Below the pieces are notes generated by a model that saw only the letters and a list, made by a program, of their open reading frames with translations, was not told the DNA's origin and made no database searches. Below are positions 35,177-44,473 of a DNA stretch of 64,000 nt, piece by piece. Position 1 is the stretch's first letter. Each line of letters starts with the position of its first letter. Source of the stretch: Niastella soli (GTDB lineage Bacteria > Bacteroidota > Bacteroidia > Chitinophagales > Chitinophagaceae). The translations under genes and the position numbers were made by a program. The stretch covers positions 1-64,000 of the forward strand of contig NZ_JAGHKO010000024.1 in NCBI RefSeq assembly GCF_017742245.1, in the 5' to 3' direction.

Positions 35177-38100
35177 ATGAAGTTTATCCAGAACCTGTCT
35201 ATCAGGAACAAATTATTACTTGTCTCCCTCGTGCCCATGGCGGCCCTGCTGTACTTTCTTGCTACTGATGTATCGGATAAAATTGACAGACATAACAACT
35301 TACGCCGGGTCCATAATTACGTACTGGAAATTGAAAGAATTGCCGACATCATTTATAGTGTGCAGGAAGAACGTGGTTACGCCATCGGTTATGTGAGCAG
35401 CAATGGCAGGGAAGAGAAATCAGAAATGATTGACCAGCGGATGCAAACTGATAAAGCCATTGCAGCACTCTCCCAATTATTCAAAGAACAAAAGAAAGCC
35501 AGACAGTTCGAAACAGGGAACACGCTTGGCCAGATCCGTAATGGTATAGATCAGTTCAACCTGGATCTGGATACAATGGCCAATGCGTATACCCGCATAA
35601 ATAATCAGTTATTAGATGAAGTGAATGCCAATTATCGCAGCGCACAGGACCCCGAGATCAGGAATTTGACAGAGGCACATTATTATCTGTTGAACGGAAT
35701 TGGTTTTTTGTCGCAGCTGCGGATGCACCTGCACCTTACTATTTTAAATAAAGGGTTCCGCGGCAATGAATTTGCCACGTTTGCCAGTCTAAAGGGTAAA
35801 TATGAGTTAAAGCTCGACCGGTATTATAAAAATACAACACCGGCACAGCGGGCTGCATATGATTCACGCACGAATTATCCCGCAGTTATAATGGCAAGGG
35901 CCATGATAGATTCGGTCTTCAATAACCCCGGTGCAGCGGTTACGCTTCCGGTTAATACCTGGCGGGTAAATACCTCCACTTTTCTGAATGAATTAAAGGG
36001 ACAGGAAGATCTTTCAACCGTGGAGATAAGACAGCTCGCCGATGAGAGACTGGCGGCTGTTTCAGCTGCCCTCATCAGGAGTGTGACCGTGGTGATTGCG
36101 GTGATCATGCTTATTGTAGTATTGCTGATCTTAGTGATCCGGTCAATTGTAAAATCCATAACGGTTATAAAAACTGCCGCCGATCGCATTGTTTTAGGAG
36201 AAACAGCCATTAGCATTCCTGTTACCTCCAAAGATGAGATCGGTAAACTGGCCGCCTCCTTCAACAGGCTGGTGGATGTTTCAAAAGAACATACCATTGT
36301 AGCAGACACAATAGCCCGTGGTGATTATTCGCCGGTCATTAAAGTACGCAGTGACGCTGATCTGTTAAGCAAGGCGTTAAAGAACATGAAGCAAAGTCTG
36401 CAAAAACTGTCGCAGGAAAATGAGGCGCGTACCTGGGTGCTGACCGGCGCTGCGGCATTGAACAATATACTAAGGGGCGATAAATTAGTCACGGTGCTTG
36501 CCCAACAGGTGGTCAATATGCTTACGCCCTATTTAAAAGCCCAGATAGGCGCCATTTATATAGCAGAGAATGATCAGTTGGTGCTGGCAGGCAGTTATGC
36601 TTATTCATTCCGGAAGGAAAATGCCAATAGCATTCAAATAGGGGAGGGCCTGGTAGGGCAGGCGGCCAGCGAAAAGAAACCCATCCTGTTTACTGATATT
36701 CCTGAAGATTATATAAAAATAAACTCCGGCCTGGGTAAGGTAACCCCAAAAAATATCCTGGTTTACCCATTTATGTTCGACAGTTACCTAAAGGGTGTAC
36801 TAGAAATTGGAACGGTACATGCCATTACTGACTCCGATAGGCAACTGTTGAAGATCGTTTCAGAAAGTATCGGCATCGCCATTAACTCAGCACAGGCAAG
36901 GACCCTGCAAAAAGAATTGTTGGAAGAGACCCAGCGTCAATCGGAAGAACTGGAAGCACAACAGGAAGAATTGAAACAAACCAATGAACAATTGAATATG
37001 CAGACCGCCATGCTGGAACGCTCAGAGGCTGAGTTGAAAGCCCAGCAGGAAGAATTGCAGCAAACCAATGAAGAACTGGAAGAAAAGGCCTATTTGCTCG
37101 AAGAACAAAAGGAAAAACTGGAGCTGGCGAAAATAGAGGTGGAGGACAAGGCCCGTGAACTGGAATCGACCAGTAAATACAAATCGGAGTTTTTGGCCAA
37201 TATGTCGCATGAGTTGCGGACACCGCTCAACAGCATCCTGATCCTGTCACAATTACTTACAGAGAATAAAAACAAATCGCTTTCTCCCAAGGATATAGAG
37301 TACGCCACAAATATTTATAATTCCGGTTCCGATCTGTTAACGCTTATCAATGAAATACTCGACCTGTCGAAAGTAGAGGCCGGCAAAATAGAGCTTGAGA
37401 TCAGTGAGGTACCGCTAAATGAATTGATCAACAGCCTGGAACAACTATTTACCGAGGTTGCAAAGAGTCGGAACATCGGGTTCAGCATCCAGGGGAATGA
37501 AGATAAATTCCGGTCGGCCCTGCAAACCGACCCGCAACGGCTGGAACAGATCTTACGGAACCTGCTTTCCAATGCCTTCAAATTTACCGAGCGGGATGGA
37601 GAAGTATCCGTATTGATCGATGTGCAACAACCCAGCGCCACCCTGAGCAATGAAAATTTGAGGAAGTTGCCCGAGGTAGTGGTGTTTTCGGTTAGCGACA
37701 CGGGTATTGGAATCCCCGAAAGCAAGCAGGGTATTATTTTTGAAGCGTTCCAACAGGCAGACGGTTCCAATAAACGGAAGTATGGTGGTACCGGTTTAGG
37801 GCTGTCAATAAGCAGGGAACTGGCCGGCGCCCTGGGTGGGGAAATACACCTGAAAAGCGAGGAAGGAAAGGGCAGCACATTTACACTGTTCCTGCCATTG
37901 AAATTTGATACAGCAAACGTGACCAAAGGAGAAAGAAACATAGAAATACGCAAACCTGCTGGCAATACAGTATTGCCGGTTGTACCACCGATTGTGTCAT
38001 CGGCCCAAAAACAAACGGCGAACGACCCGCATCCAATCATGGACCAGGATAAACCCATCCTGATCATTGAAGATGATGTGACGTTTGCGCTTACCAACGA

Positions 38101-38956
38101 AGCCGTTCACGGCGCCATTGACCGTATGCAGGGTTTTATAAACCGTAAGCTGAAAAAACTACTGGTGGTGGAAGACAATCCGCAACAGAATAAAGCCATC
38201 CGGGAGCTTATTGGCAATGGCGATGTAAGGTCCTTTGCCGCCTATACGGGCCAGGAAGCATACAACCTGATGCAGGATGAACGGTTCGATTGTATCATCA
38301 TTGATCTGGGACTGCCCGATATGACCGGCATTGAATTGATGGAGAAGATAAAGAAAAGCGAACAGTTGAACCACATCCCCATTATTGTATATACCGGCCA
38401 GGACATGAACAAGGAGGAAGCGCGGAAGCTGGAAAAACTGGCCAATACCGTTGTGTTGAAAACCTCCGATTCCAAGGAACGGCTGTTAGATGAAACAGCA
38501 TTATTCCTGCATGCGGTGGAATCGAAGCTGCCCGGCGAAAAGCAGCAGGTCATACGTAAACTCCACCGTACAGAAGAGATCCTGAAAAACAAAAAAGCGC
38601 TGATCGTGGATGACGACATGCGCAACATATACTCCCTAACCAATGTGCTGGAAGAAGAAGGCATGAAATGCCTGGTGGCGGAAAATGGCAAGGTAGCCAT
38701 CGATACACTGGAAAAACAACCCGATATCGACATCGTTCTCATGGATATCATGATGCCCGAAATGGACGGGTTCGAAGCTACCATGGCCATCCGTAGAAAG
38801 CATAAGTTTAATAAACTGCCCATCATTGCATTAACGGCAAAGGCGATGAAAGGTGATCGGGAAAAATGCCTGGAAGCAGGCATGAGCGATTACGTTTCCA
38901 AACCGGTGAACATAGAACAGCTGCTGTCGCTGATGCGTGTATGGCTCTATAGCTAA
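35177..38956 (+). CDS. NIT/HAMP/GAF hybrid sensor histidine kinase with one truncated and two intact receiver domains (cluster B)
   Basis: 1259 residues from ATG 35177; an in-frame ATG at 35153 would add eight residues before the amphipathic start MKFIQNLSIRNKLLLVS. TM1 (about 10-28), a periplasmic NIT (nitrate/nitrite-sensing-like) helical domain with IYSVQEERGYAIGYVSSNG (about 30-290), TM2 (about 296-318), HAMP, GAF (418-575), Glu/Gln-rich coiled coil (575-665), DHp with SHELRTPLN (His678) and an ATPase domain. REC1 is reduced to about 34 residues: ILIIEDDVTFA runs directly into the end of a receiver, without phosphoacceptor. REC2 (IIIDLGLPDMTG, from about 993) and REC3 (LMDIMMPEMDGFE, from about 1138) are intact. 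It is the cluster A kinase with a different sensor. Confidence 0.95.
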   Translation: MKFIQNLSIRNKLLLVSLVPMAALLYFLATDVSDKIDRHNNLRRVHNYVLEIERIADIIYSVQEERGYAIGYVSSNGREEKSEMIDQRMQTDKAIAALSQLFKEQKKARQFETGNTLGQIRNGIDQFNLDLDTMANAYTRINNQLLDEVNANYRSAQDPEIRNLTEAHYYLLNGIGFLSQLRMHLHLTILNKGFRGNEFATFASLKGKYELKLDRYYKNTTPAQRAAYDSRTNYPAVIMARAMIDSVFNNPGAAVTLPVNTWRVNTSTFLNELKGQEDLSTVEIRQLADERLAAVSAALIRSVTVVIAVIMLIVVLLILVIRSIVKSITVIKTAADRIVLGETAISIPVTSKDEIGKLAASFNRLVDVSKEHTIVADTIARGDYSPVIKVRSDADLLSKALKNMKQSLQKLSQENEARTWVLTGAAALNNILRGDKLVTVLAQQVVNMLTPYLKAQIGAIYIAENDQLVLAGSYAYSFRKENANSIQIGEGLVGQAASEKKPILFTDIPEDYIKINSGLGKVTPKNILVYPFMFDSYLKGVLEIGTVHAITDSDRQLLKIVSESIGIAINSAQARTLQKELLEETQRQSEELEAQQEELKQTNEQLNMQTAMLERSEAELKAQQEELQQTNEELEEKAYLLEEQKEKLELAKIEVEDKARELESTSKYKSEFLANMSHELRTPLNSILILSQLLTENKNKSLSPKDIEYATNIYNSGSDLLTLINEILDLSKVEAGKIELEISEVPLNELINSLEQLFTEVAKSRNIGFSIQGNEDKFRSALQTDPQRLEQILRNLLSNAFKFTERDGEVSVLIDVQQPSATLSNENLRKLPEVVVFSVSDTGIGIPESKQGIIFEAFQQADGSNKRKYGGTGLGLSISRELAGALGGEIHLKSEEGKGSTFTLFLPLKFDTANVTKGERNIEIRKPAGNTVLPVVPPIVSSAQKQTANDPHPIMDQDKPILIIEDDVTFALTNEAVHGAIDRMQGFINRKLKKLLVVEDNPQQNKAIRELIGNGDVRSFAAYTGQEAYNLMQDERFDCIIIDLGLPDMTGIELMEKIKKSEQLNHIPIIVYTGQDMNKEEARKLEKLANTVVLKTSDSKERLLDETALFLHAVESKLPGEKQQVIRKLHRTEEILKNKKALIVDDDMRNIYSLTNVLEEEGMKCLVAENGKVAIDTLEKQPDIDIVLMDIMMPEMDGFEATMAIRRKHKFNKLPIIALTAKAMKGDREKCLEAGMSDYVSKPVNIEQLLSLMRVWLYS

Positions 38957-38970
38957 AAACTTACAATCAC

Positions 38971-39384
38971 ATGGGGGAATCCGTATTGGCACACAGGCAC
39001 ATTTTGATCGTTGATGATGATGTACGCAATACATACGCGCTGGTTAGTTATCTGGAAACGCACGATATGGAGATCTATACGGCTGGAAATGGCTATGGTG
39101 CACTGGAAATGTTACAGCGATACCACGAAATTGAATTGGTATTAATGGATATTATGATGCCCGGTATAGATGGCTATGAAACAATGAGAAGAATTAGGAA
39201 CAATCTGCTAATGGTTGAACTGCCTATTATAGCAGTTACTGCCAACGCAATGATCGGCGACCGCGAAAAATGCCTGTCGGCAGGGGCCACAGATTATATT
39301 TCCAAACCCCTTAACCTGAAAGCGCTTTTGGAGAAAATGGAACAGCTGGTAGGCATACCCAAAAACAGTATGAATGATCGCTAA
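38971..39384 (+). CDS. Single-domain response regulator (cluster B)
   Basis: 137 residues, a receiver without output domain. It has the acidic pocket LIVDDDVRNTYAL, phosphoacceptor in LMDIMMPGIDGYE, VTANAM and the lysine in YISKPLN. The sequence is close to REC3 of the preceding hybrid kinase (same VRN/MRN, GDREKCL and AGATDY stretches), which suggests it arose by duplication of that domain. It starts 14 bases after the kinase stop and overlaps the next gene by 11 bases. Confidence 0.9.
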   Translation: MGESVLAHRHILIVDDDVRNTYALVSYLETHDMEIYTAGNGYGALEMLQRYHEIELVLMDIMMPGIDGYETMRRIRNNLLMVELPIIAVTANAMIGDREKCLSAGATDYISKPLNLKALLEKMEQLVGIPKNSMNDR

Positions 39385-40186
39385 TGAAGAATACAGACAG
39401 TTCCTGGAATCTGTCAGGTTTGTATATGGGTACGACTTTACCGAATATGCAGAAGCTTCTGTTATTCGAAGAATTAGTGCATTCATGGATGGCAAAAAGA
39501 TCAACAGCCTGAAAGACCTGGGTAAGATGGTGTTGAAAGATGAGACTGCCTTTGAGCATTTTATTCAGGAGATCACGGTGAATGTCACCGAGATGTTCCG
39601 GGATCCGTTCTTTTACAAAAGCCTGCGAAAGAATGTGATCAACCGGCTGGCAACCTACCCGTTCATAAAAATATGGATTGCGGGTTGCAGCACGGGGGAG
39701 GAAGTGTACTCCATGGCCATATTATTCAGGGAGGAAGGCTTGCTGGAAAGAACAATAATCTATGCCACTGACATTAACCAGGATGCTTTGCAGAAAGCTC
39801 GTAATGGCATTTCTTCCATCACCCACATGAAAAGTTTTACCGAAAACTATTTGAAAGCAGGTGGTAAAAAATCCTTTTCCGATTATTACAAAGCAAAGTA
39901 CAACGCCGTATTATGGGATAAATCGTTACGGCAGAACATAGTTTTTTCGGCACATAACCTGGCAATGGATAGGTCGTTCAATGAATTTCAACTGATCCTT
40001 TGTCGTAATGTGCTCATTTATTTTAACCAGAGCCTCCAAAATAAAGTGATCAGCCTTTTTTATGAAAGCCTTTGTCCGTTTGGCTTTTTAGGACTGGGGA
40101 ATAAAGAATCGTTGCTGTTTTCTGAAAAACAAAAGTGTTTTGAAGAAGTTGATAAAAGAGAAAAAATATTTATGAGAACTAAATAG
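39374..40186 (+). CDS. cheR: CheR-type protein-glutamate O-methyltransferase (cluster B)
   Basis: 270 residues with the CheR layout: N-terminal helices (YGYDFTEYAEASVIRRI), NVTEMFRDPFFYKSLR, SAM-binding WIAGCSTGEEVYSMAILF, and FQLILCRNVLIYFNQ. It is clearly paralogous to the cluster A CheR over its whole length. The start overlaps the preceding regulator gene by 11 bases, implying translational coupling. With the adjacent CheB it makes a complete methylation-demethylation pair without any visible chemoreceptor. Confidence 0.93.
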   Translation: MIANEEYRQFLESVRFVYGYDFTEYAEASVIRRISAFMDGKKINSLKDLGKMVLKDETAFEHFIQEITVNVTEMFRDPFFYKSLRKNVINRLATYPFIKIWIAGCSTGEEVYSMAILFREEGLLERTIIYATDINQDALQKARNGISSITHMKSFTENYLKAGGKKSFSDYYKAKYNAVLWDKSLRQNIVFSAHNLAMDRSFNEFQLILCRNVLIYFNQSLQNKVISLFYESLCPFGFLGLGNKESLLFSEKQKCFEEVDKREKIFMRTK

Positions 40187-40196
40187 GCCTTAACAA

Positions 40197-40790
40197 TTGA
40201 ACCCTGACCAAAAAAAGTATGATGCCATTGTGATCGGTGCTTCGGCAGGCGGATTATATATTATGATCCGCATATTAAAACTATTACCTGCCAATTTCAA
40301 TATACCGATAATAGTGGTGCAGCACCGGGCGAAAGATGAACGCACCTTACTGGAGGAAGTGTTGCAACAGAAGTGCAAGGTGAAAATAAAACAGGCCGAT
40401 GAAAAGGAATTGATACAACCGGGTAACGTTTATTTTGCACCACCCGACTATCACTTGCTGATCGAGAACGATGGCACCTTTTCATTAAACTGTGATCCAC
40501 CCGTCAATTACAGCCGGCCCTCCATAGATGTGTTATTTGAAACGGCGGCTGATGTATATAAACAAAGATTATTAGCTATCATATTGACCGGGGCCAATAA
40601 AGACGGCTCGTATGGTATAAAGAAGATCGCCCTGCAGGGCGGCACAACCATTGCCCAGCTGCCTGAAACCGCTGATTATCCTGAAATGCCACGGGCTGCC
40701 ATTAGCACCGGGCATGTGCAACTGGTTTTAGATGCGGATGCCATTGGGCAATTTTTGTTGAACACTATGAAAAATCAAGATGTATGTTGA
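40197..40790 (+). CDS. cheB: CheB-type methylesterase domain protein without receiver (cluster B)
   Basis: 197 residues, a stand-alone CheB effector domain that would remove methyl esters added by CheR. The catalytic triad is readable: Ser16 in VIGASAGGLYIM, His43 in VVQHRAKDE and Asp136 in LTGANKDGSYG. Canonical CheB has an N-terminal receiver that restrains the enzyme until phosphorylated; here it is missing, so regulation must come from another protein, perhaps one of the separate REC proteins next door. The start is TTG 40197, 10 bases after the CheR stop; no ATG precedes the catalytic serine. The 3' end overlaps the next gene by seven bases. Confidence 0.9.
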   Translation: MNPDQKKYDAIVIGASAGGLYIMIRILKLLPANFNIPIIVVQHRAKDERTLLEEVLQQKCKVKIKQADEKELIQPGNVYFAPPDYHLLIENDGTFSLNCDPPVNYSRPSIDVLFETAADVYKQRLLAIILTGANKDGSYGIKKIALQGGTTIAQLPETADYPEMPRAAISTGHVQLVLDADAIGQFLLNTMKNQDVC

Positions 40791-42271
40791 AACAGCCTGA
40801 AGACCAAATATTGATCGTAGATGATAAAGTCAATAATATCTATGCCCTGGAACAGATCCTGGGCCAACCCGGTCGTAACCTCATCAGCGCCACCAATGGA
40901 AATGAGGCGTTAAAAGTGGCCCTGAACCAGGAAATTGATTTGATCATACTCGATGTGCAAATGCCCGGCATGGATGGCTTTGAGGTGGCCCAGATCCTGA
41001 AATCAAACAAACGTACCAGCGAAACCCCCATCATTTTTGTGACAGCCGAGTTGAAAGATCACCGGTTTGTGATGAAAGGGTTTGAAGAAGGCGCCATCGA
41101 TTACCTGTATAAACCACTCAACCCTGAGATCACCGAAGCCAAAGTATCGGTGTTATTACAATTACACCGCCAGCAACGGGAACTGCTGGAAAAGAACCTG
41201 GCGCTTGAAAATTATGCCCTGCTTATTAATAACTCTGCTGATCTTATTTGTATTATAAATGCCGAAACTCTCTTGTTCGAAGAAGTAAATAACGCCGCCT
41301 TTTCTTTGCTGGGTTATACGGCCCAGGAAATGAAAAATTCTTCTTTGTTGGAATATTTATCAGAGGAAGGCCAGTCAAAAATTAAAGAGCTGTCCGTCGA
41401 ATACCAGTCCACCTTTTCATTTGAAACGTTGATGTTCACCAAGAATGGCGAGCACCGGTTTGTTAGCTGGAACATTGTTCAGAAAAAGGATTGCTGGTTT
41501 GCCAATGGCCGCGATATCACCAGGCAAAAGAAGGCCGACTTTGAAATAAAACAGCTGAACATAAACCTGGAAAGAAATGTCGCCCAGCTGCAGCTGATCA
41601 ATAAAGAGCTGGAATCATTTTCCTATTCCGTATCGCACGATCTGCGGGCGCCGCTGCGCAGTATCAATGGCTATGCCCAAATGATCCAGGACGATCATGC
41701 GCAATCGTTAAACGAAGAGGCCAACCGCATGTTCAATGTGATCAGGAAGAACGCTACAAAAATGGGTACGCTCATCGATGATCTGCTGTCGTTTAGCCGC
41801 ATGGGGCGTAAGGAAATTACCCGGGTGCCCATCGACTTCAATAAACTGGTTGAACCCATTGTTGCCGAACTAAAGCAAACCGCACCGGAAAATATAATTT
41901 TCACCATACACCCATTGCCAGGTACACAGGGCGATCCGTCACTTTTATCACAGGTGTTCGTAAACCTTATTTCCAATGCCATAAAATACTCCGCTAAAAA
42001 GGAGATCCCGCATATTGAAATTGGTGCTGAAATAAGAGACGAAGAGCTGGTGTATTATGTAAAAGATAACGGCGCCGGATTTGATATGCAGTATGCGCAT
42101 AAATTATTCGGGGTGTTTCAACGGCTGCATGGCAGCGATGAATTTGAGGGAACAGGTGTGGGCCTGGCTATTGTACAACGGATCATTGTGAAACACGGTG
42201 GTAAAGTGTGGGCGGAAGGAAAATCCGGCGAAGGCGCCACTTTTTATTTTTCATTACCAAAGACCAATTAA
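40784..42271 (+). CDS. Response regulator-PAS-histidine kinase fusion (cluster B)
   Basis: 495 residues. REC (1-125; LIILDVQMPGMDGFEV, DYLYKPLN) is followed by a PAS domain (about 140-250; NSADLICIINAETLLFEEVN), a short coil, a DHp domain with SYSVSHDLRAPLRS (His285) and an ATPase domain (DNGAGFDM, GTGVGLAIVQRI). The DHp is of the bacteriophytochrome/Cph1 type that usually pairs with Rcp1-like regulators; exactly such a regulator follows. It overlaps cheB by seven bases. Confidence 0.94.
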   Translation: MLKQPEDQILIVDDKVNNIYALEQILGQPGRNLISATNGNEALKVALNQEIDLIILDVQMPGMDGFEVAQILKSNKRTSETPIIFVTAELKDHRFVMKGFEEGAIDYLYKPLNPEITEAKVSVLLQLHRQQRELLEKNLALENYALLINNSADLICIINAETLLFEEVNNAAFSLLGYTAQEMKNSSLLEYLSEEGQSKIKELSVEYQSTFSFETLMFTKNGEHRFVSWNIVQKKDCWFANGRDITRQKKADFEIKQLNINLERNVAQLQLINKELESFSYSVSHDLRAPLRSINGYAQMIQDDHAQSLNEEANRMFNVIRKNATKMGTLIDDLLSFSRMGRKEITRVPIDFNKLVEPIVAELKQTAPENIIFTIHPLPGTQGDPSLLSQVFVNLISNAIKYSAKKEIPHIEIGAEIRDEELVYYVKDNGAGFDMQYAHKLFGVFQRLHGSDEFEGTGVGLAIVQRIIVKHGGKVWAEGKSGEGATFYFSLPKTN

Positions 42272-42287
42272 TATAACCCCTTTTTCT

Positions 42288-42743
42288 ATGATTGAAAATG
42301 TAAGCCATGGTAAAATTGATATAATACTATGTGAAGACAATGCCAACGATGCCGAGTTGACCATCCGGGCCTTGTCAAAACAAGGGTTGTCAAATTCCCT
42401 TATCCATGTAAAGGACGGTGAAGAACTATTGCAATATGTTTTCTGTGACGGCCCCTATATGGGCCGTAGTGTTGCCAATCAGCCCCGGCTGATCATTCTT
42501 GACCTGAAAATGCCTAAGGTAGATGGGCTGGATGTGATCCGGAAACTGAAATCAGACGACCGTACCAGCATGATCCCGGTAGTATTGCTCACTTCTTCAA
42601 AAGAAGAAAAGGACATTATGGAAAGTTATGCGCTCGGTGTAAACAGTTATATCGTAAAACCCGTAGAATTTGAAGGTTATGTAAAGGCCGTAAGCACCAT
42701 GGGCCTTTACTGGTTAATATTAAATCAACCCTATCAATCTTAA
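42288..42743 (+). CDS. Rcp1-like single-domain response regulator (cluster B)
   Basis: 151 residues from ATG 42288. The frame is open to 42198, inside the previous gene, but ATG 42288 is 16 bases after that gene's stop and gives a normal start. Receiver motifs are IILCEDNANDAELT, phosphoacceptor LIILDLKMPKVDGLDV, LTSSKEEKDI and the lysine in YIVKPVEF. The long alpha4-beta5 region and YWLILNQP ending are typical of partners of phytochrome-like kinases. It lies four bases before the next kinase gene. Confidence 0.9.
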   Translation: MIENVSHGKIDIILCEDNANDAELTIRALSKQGLSNSLIHVKDGEELLQYVFCDGPYMGRSVANQPRLIILDLKMPKVDGLDVIRKLKSDDRTSMIPVVLLTSSKEEKDIMESYALGVNSYIVKPVEFEGYVKAVSTMGLYWLILNQPYQS

Positions 42744-42746
42744 GTT

Positions 42747-44222
42747 ATGGCTACTGTGAAACCAATTAAATTGCTGATCCTCGAACACGATGAGAACGAT
42801 CTTGAATTACTGTTGTATGAATTAAAAAAAGGTGAATTGGATTTTGACCCCCGCATTGTGGGTACAAAAGAAGGGTTCATTGCTGCATTGAACAGTTTTG
42901 AGCCGGATGTTATTCTGTCCGATTATTCATTGCCGGGGTTTGATGGCATTTCTGCCTTTCACTTCAAACAACAGATCTGCCCGGATGTGCCTTTCATCAT
43001 TGTCTCAGGCACCATTGGAGAAGAAAACGCCGTAGAGCTTATCAGGAATGGTGTGACTGACTATAGCATAAAAGACAAACTGTTCACCGTGATCCCCAAA
43101 ATAAAACGGGCTATCAAAGAAGCGAACGAACGGCGGGAGAAAGTGTTGGCAGAACAAAACCTCCGCAATAGTCAGCATCAACTGGCCGAAGCTCAGCGCA
43201 TTTCTAAAATAGGCAGTTGGGAATTAGGCCCAGAAGGAGAGATGATATCCTGCTCCGATGAATTGTATCAGATTCTCGATCTGGACCTGGACACGATCTT
43301 GTCTTTTAAGACATTTATGCAGTTTGTACATGAAGACGATAAACCTATTATAATGAAAGCCCGGGAGAATACGGTTGCCACCGGTATTACCGAGGTTGTT
43401 CAATTTCGTCTTACCAGCCAAACCGGCGTCGAAAAATACATTGAAGCCAGGGGCACCCGGCGCCTGGATGAAAATGGCATCAGTTTTATGGGCACCTGTC
43501 AGGACATCACAGAAAAAGTTACCGCCGAAAAACAACTGGCCAATTACTCAGAGCAAATTGCCCGCGAGCGGCTGGAACACCAGCGTAAGCTCGTTAGGGC
43601 CTCTATTGAAGGACAGGAGCGCGAACGGGCAGAGATAGGTCGTGAATTGCATGATAACATCAACCAGATCCTGGCCGTAACTAAAGCTTACGTAGAGGCT
43701 TCCTTACAAGAAAAAGACATGCAGGAAGAACTGACGCAGCGTAGCATCAATAACCTGCAGCTGGCCATTAATGAGATCAGGAAGATCTCCAAATCACTGG
43801 TGCCGCCGGTGATGGATAAAAATGGGCTCGTCGATTCTGTACAGGACCTTATCGATAACATCAGGGTGGTAAATCCTTTTGCCATCAAGTTTATGTATGA
43901 AAAGGAACAACTGCGCAATATCACCCCTCAGCAACAACTGGCCTTGTATCGCATAGTGCAGGAGCAGTTCAATAACATCATAAAGCATGCGCAGGCGCAT
44001 AACGTGAACATAGAGCTGTTTGAAAAGAACAACTTTATCGATCTCAATATCCAGGACGACGGCCAGGGTTTCGATCCCAAAGAAAGAAGGAAAGGAGTGG
44101 GGCTCAGCAACATCCTCAGCCGCATAGAGCTGTTCGATGGCAAGCTGGAAGTGATCTCCTCCAAGGGGCATGGCTGTACCCTGAAGGTGCATGTGCCTAA
44201 GATGAATAAAGAGGTGGCATAG
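42747..44222 (+). CDS. REC-PAS sensor kinase with HisKA_3-type dimerisation domain (cluster B)
   Basis: 491 residues. An N-terminal receiver (LLILEHDENDLEL; VILSDYSLPGFDGISA; YSIKDKL, where the usual Lys-Pro is Lys-Asp) is followed by PAS (about 145-260, ISKIGSWELGPEGEMI) with a PAC-like end, a coiled coil, a HisKA_3 DHp (RAEIGRELHDNINQILA, His302) and a NarX-like ATPase domain (DDGQGFD, GVGLSNILSRIELF). HisKA_3 kinases usually phosphorylate NarL/LuxR regulators with an HTH; none is encoded here, so the output protein is elsewhere. It is the last gene of operon B. Confidence 0.93.
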   Translation: MATVKPIKLLILEHDENDLELLLYELKKGELDFDPRIVGTKEGFIAALNSFEPDVILSDYSLPGFDGISAFHFKQQICPDVPFIIVSGTIGEENAVELIRNGVTDYSIKDKLFTVIPKIKRAIKEANERREKVLAEQNLRNSQHQLAEAQRISKIGSWELGPEGEMISCSDELYQILDLDLDTILSFKTFMQFVHEDDKPIIMKARENTVATGITEVVQFRLTSQTGVEKYIEARGTRRLDENGISFMGTCQDITEKVTAEKQLANYSEQIARERLEHQRKLVRASIEGQERERAEIGRELHDNINQILAVTKAYVEASLQEKDMQEELTQRSINNLQLAINEIRKISKSLVPPVMDKNGLVDSVQDLIDNIRVVNPFAIKFMYEKEQLRNITPQQQLALYRIVQEQFNNIIKHAQAHNVNIELFEKNNFIDLNIQDDGQGFDPKERRKGVGLSNILSRIELFDGKLEVISSKGHGCTLKVHVPKMNKEVA

Positions 44223-44250
44223 TTCTGAAACTGGGATTTATGGGATGGAA

Positions 44251-44304
44251 GGATTGCTGGGATTTAAGATATAAGGATTTGGGGAATGGGGGAATTGCTG
44301 GGAT
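44251..44304. repeat. Short direct repeats after cluster B
   Basis: GGATTGCTGGGAT (44251-44263) recurs as GGAATTGCTGGGAT (44291-44304) within a G-rich, T-rich stretch. It lies between the last kinase gene and its terminator and is probably a degenerate dispersed repeat. Confidence 0.5.
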
Positions 44305-44323
44305 AATAAATTTGAACACATGG

Positions 44324-44361
44324 AAGCTGGTTATTCGCAGGAGTAACCGGCTTTTTATTTT
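44324..44361 (+). terminator. Terminator of signalling cluster B
   Basis: AAGCTGGTTA (44324-44333) pairs with TAACCGGCTT (44344-44353) with one G-T wobble, followed by TTTATTTTGATATTTTTT. It lies about 100 bases after the last kinase gene. Confidence 0.8.
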
Positions 44362-44473
44362 GATATTTTTTGTAAATTGGTACTTCTCTTAGCATATATC
44401 CTTCACTGTTAATGCTCCCTCTATAATTAGCACAAAGCAAAGGCCATATTATAAACCAAAAACCGAATAAAGT

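Noticed and set aside
37315-38883. Long minus-strand frames (260 and 213 codons) opposite the cluster B hybrid kinase
   Set aside because: Serine-rich shadows of the kinase and receiver domains; no recognisable features.
42198-42287. 30-residue N-terminal extension of the Rcp1-like regulator
   Set aside because: It lies inside the previous kinase gene; ATG 42288 gives a normal receiver start after that gene's stop.
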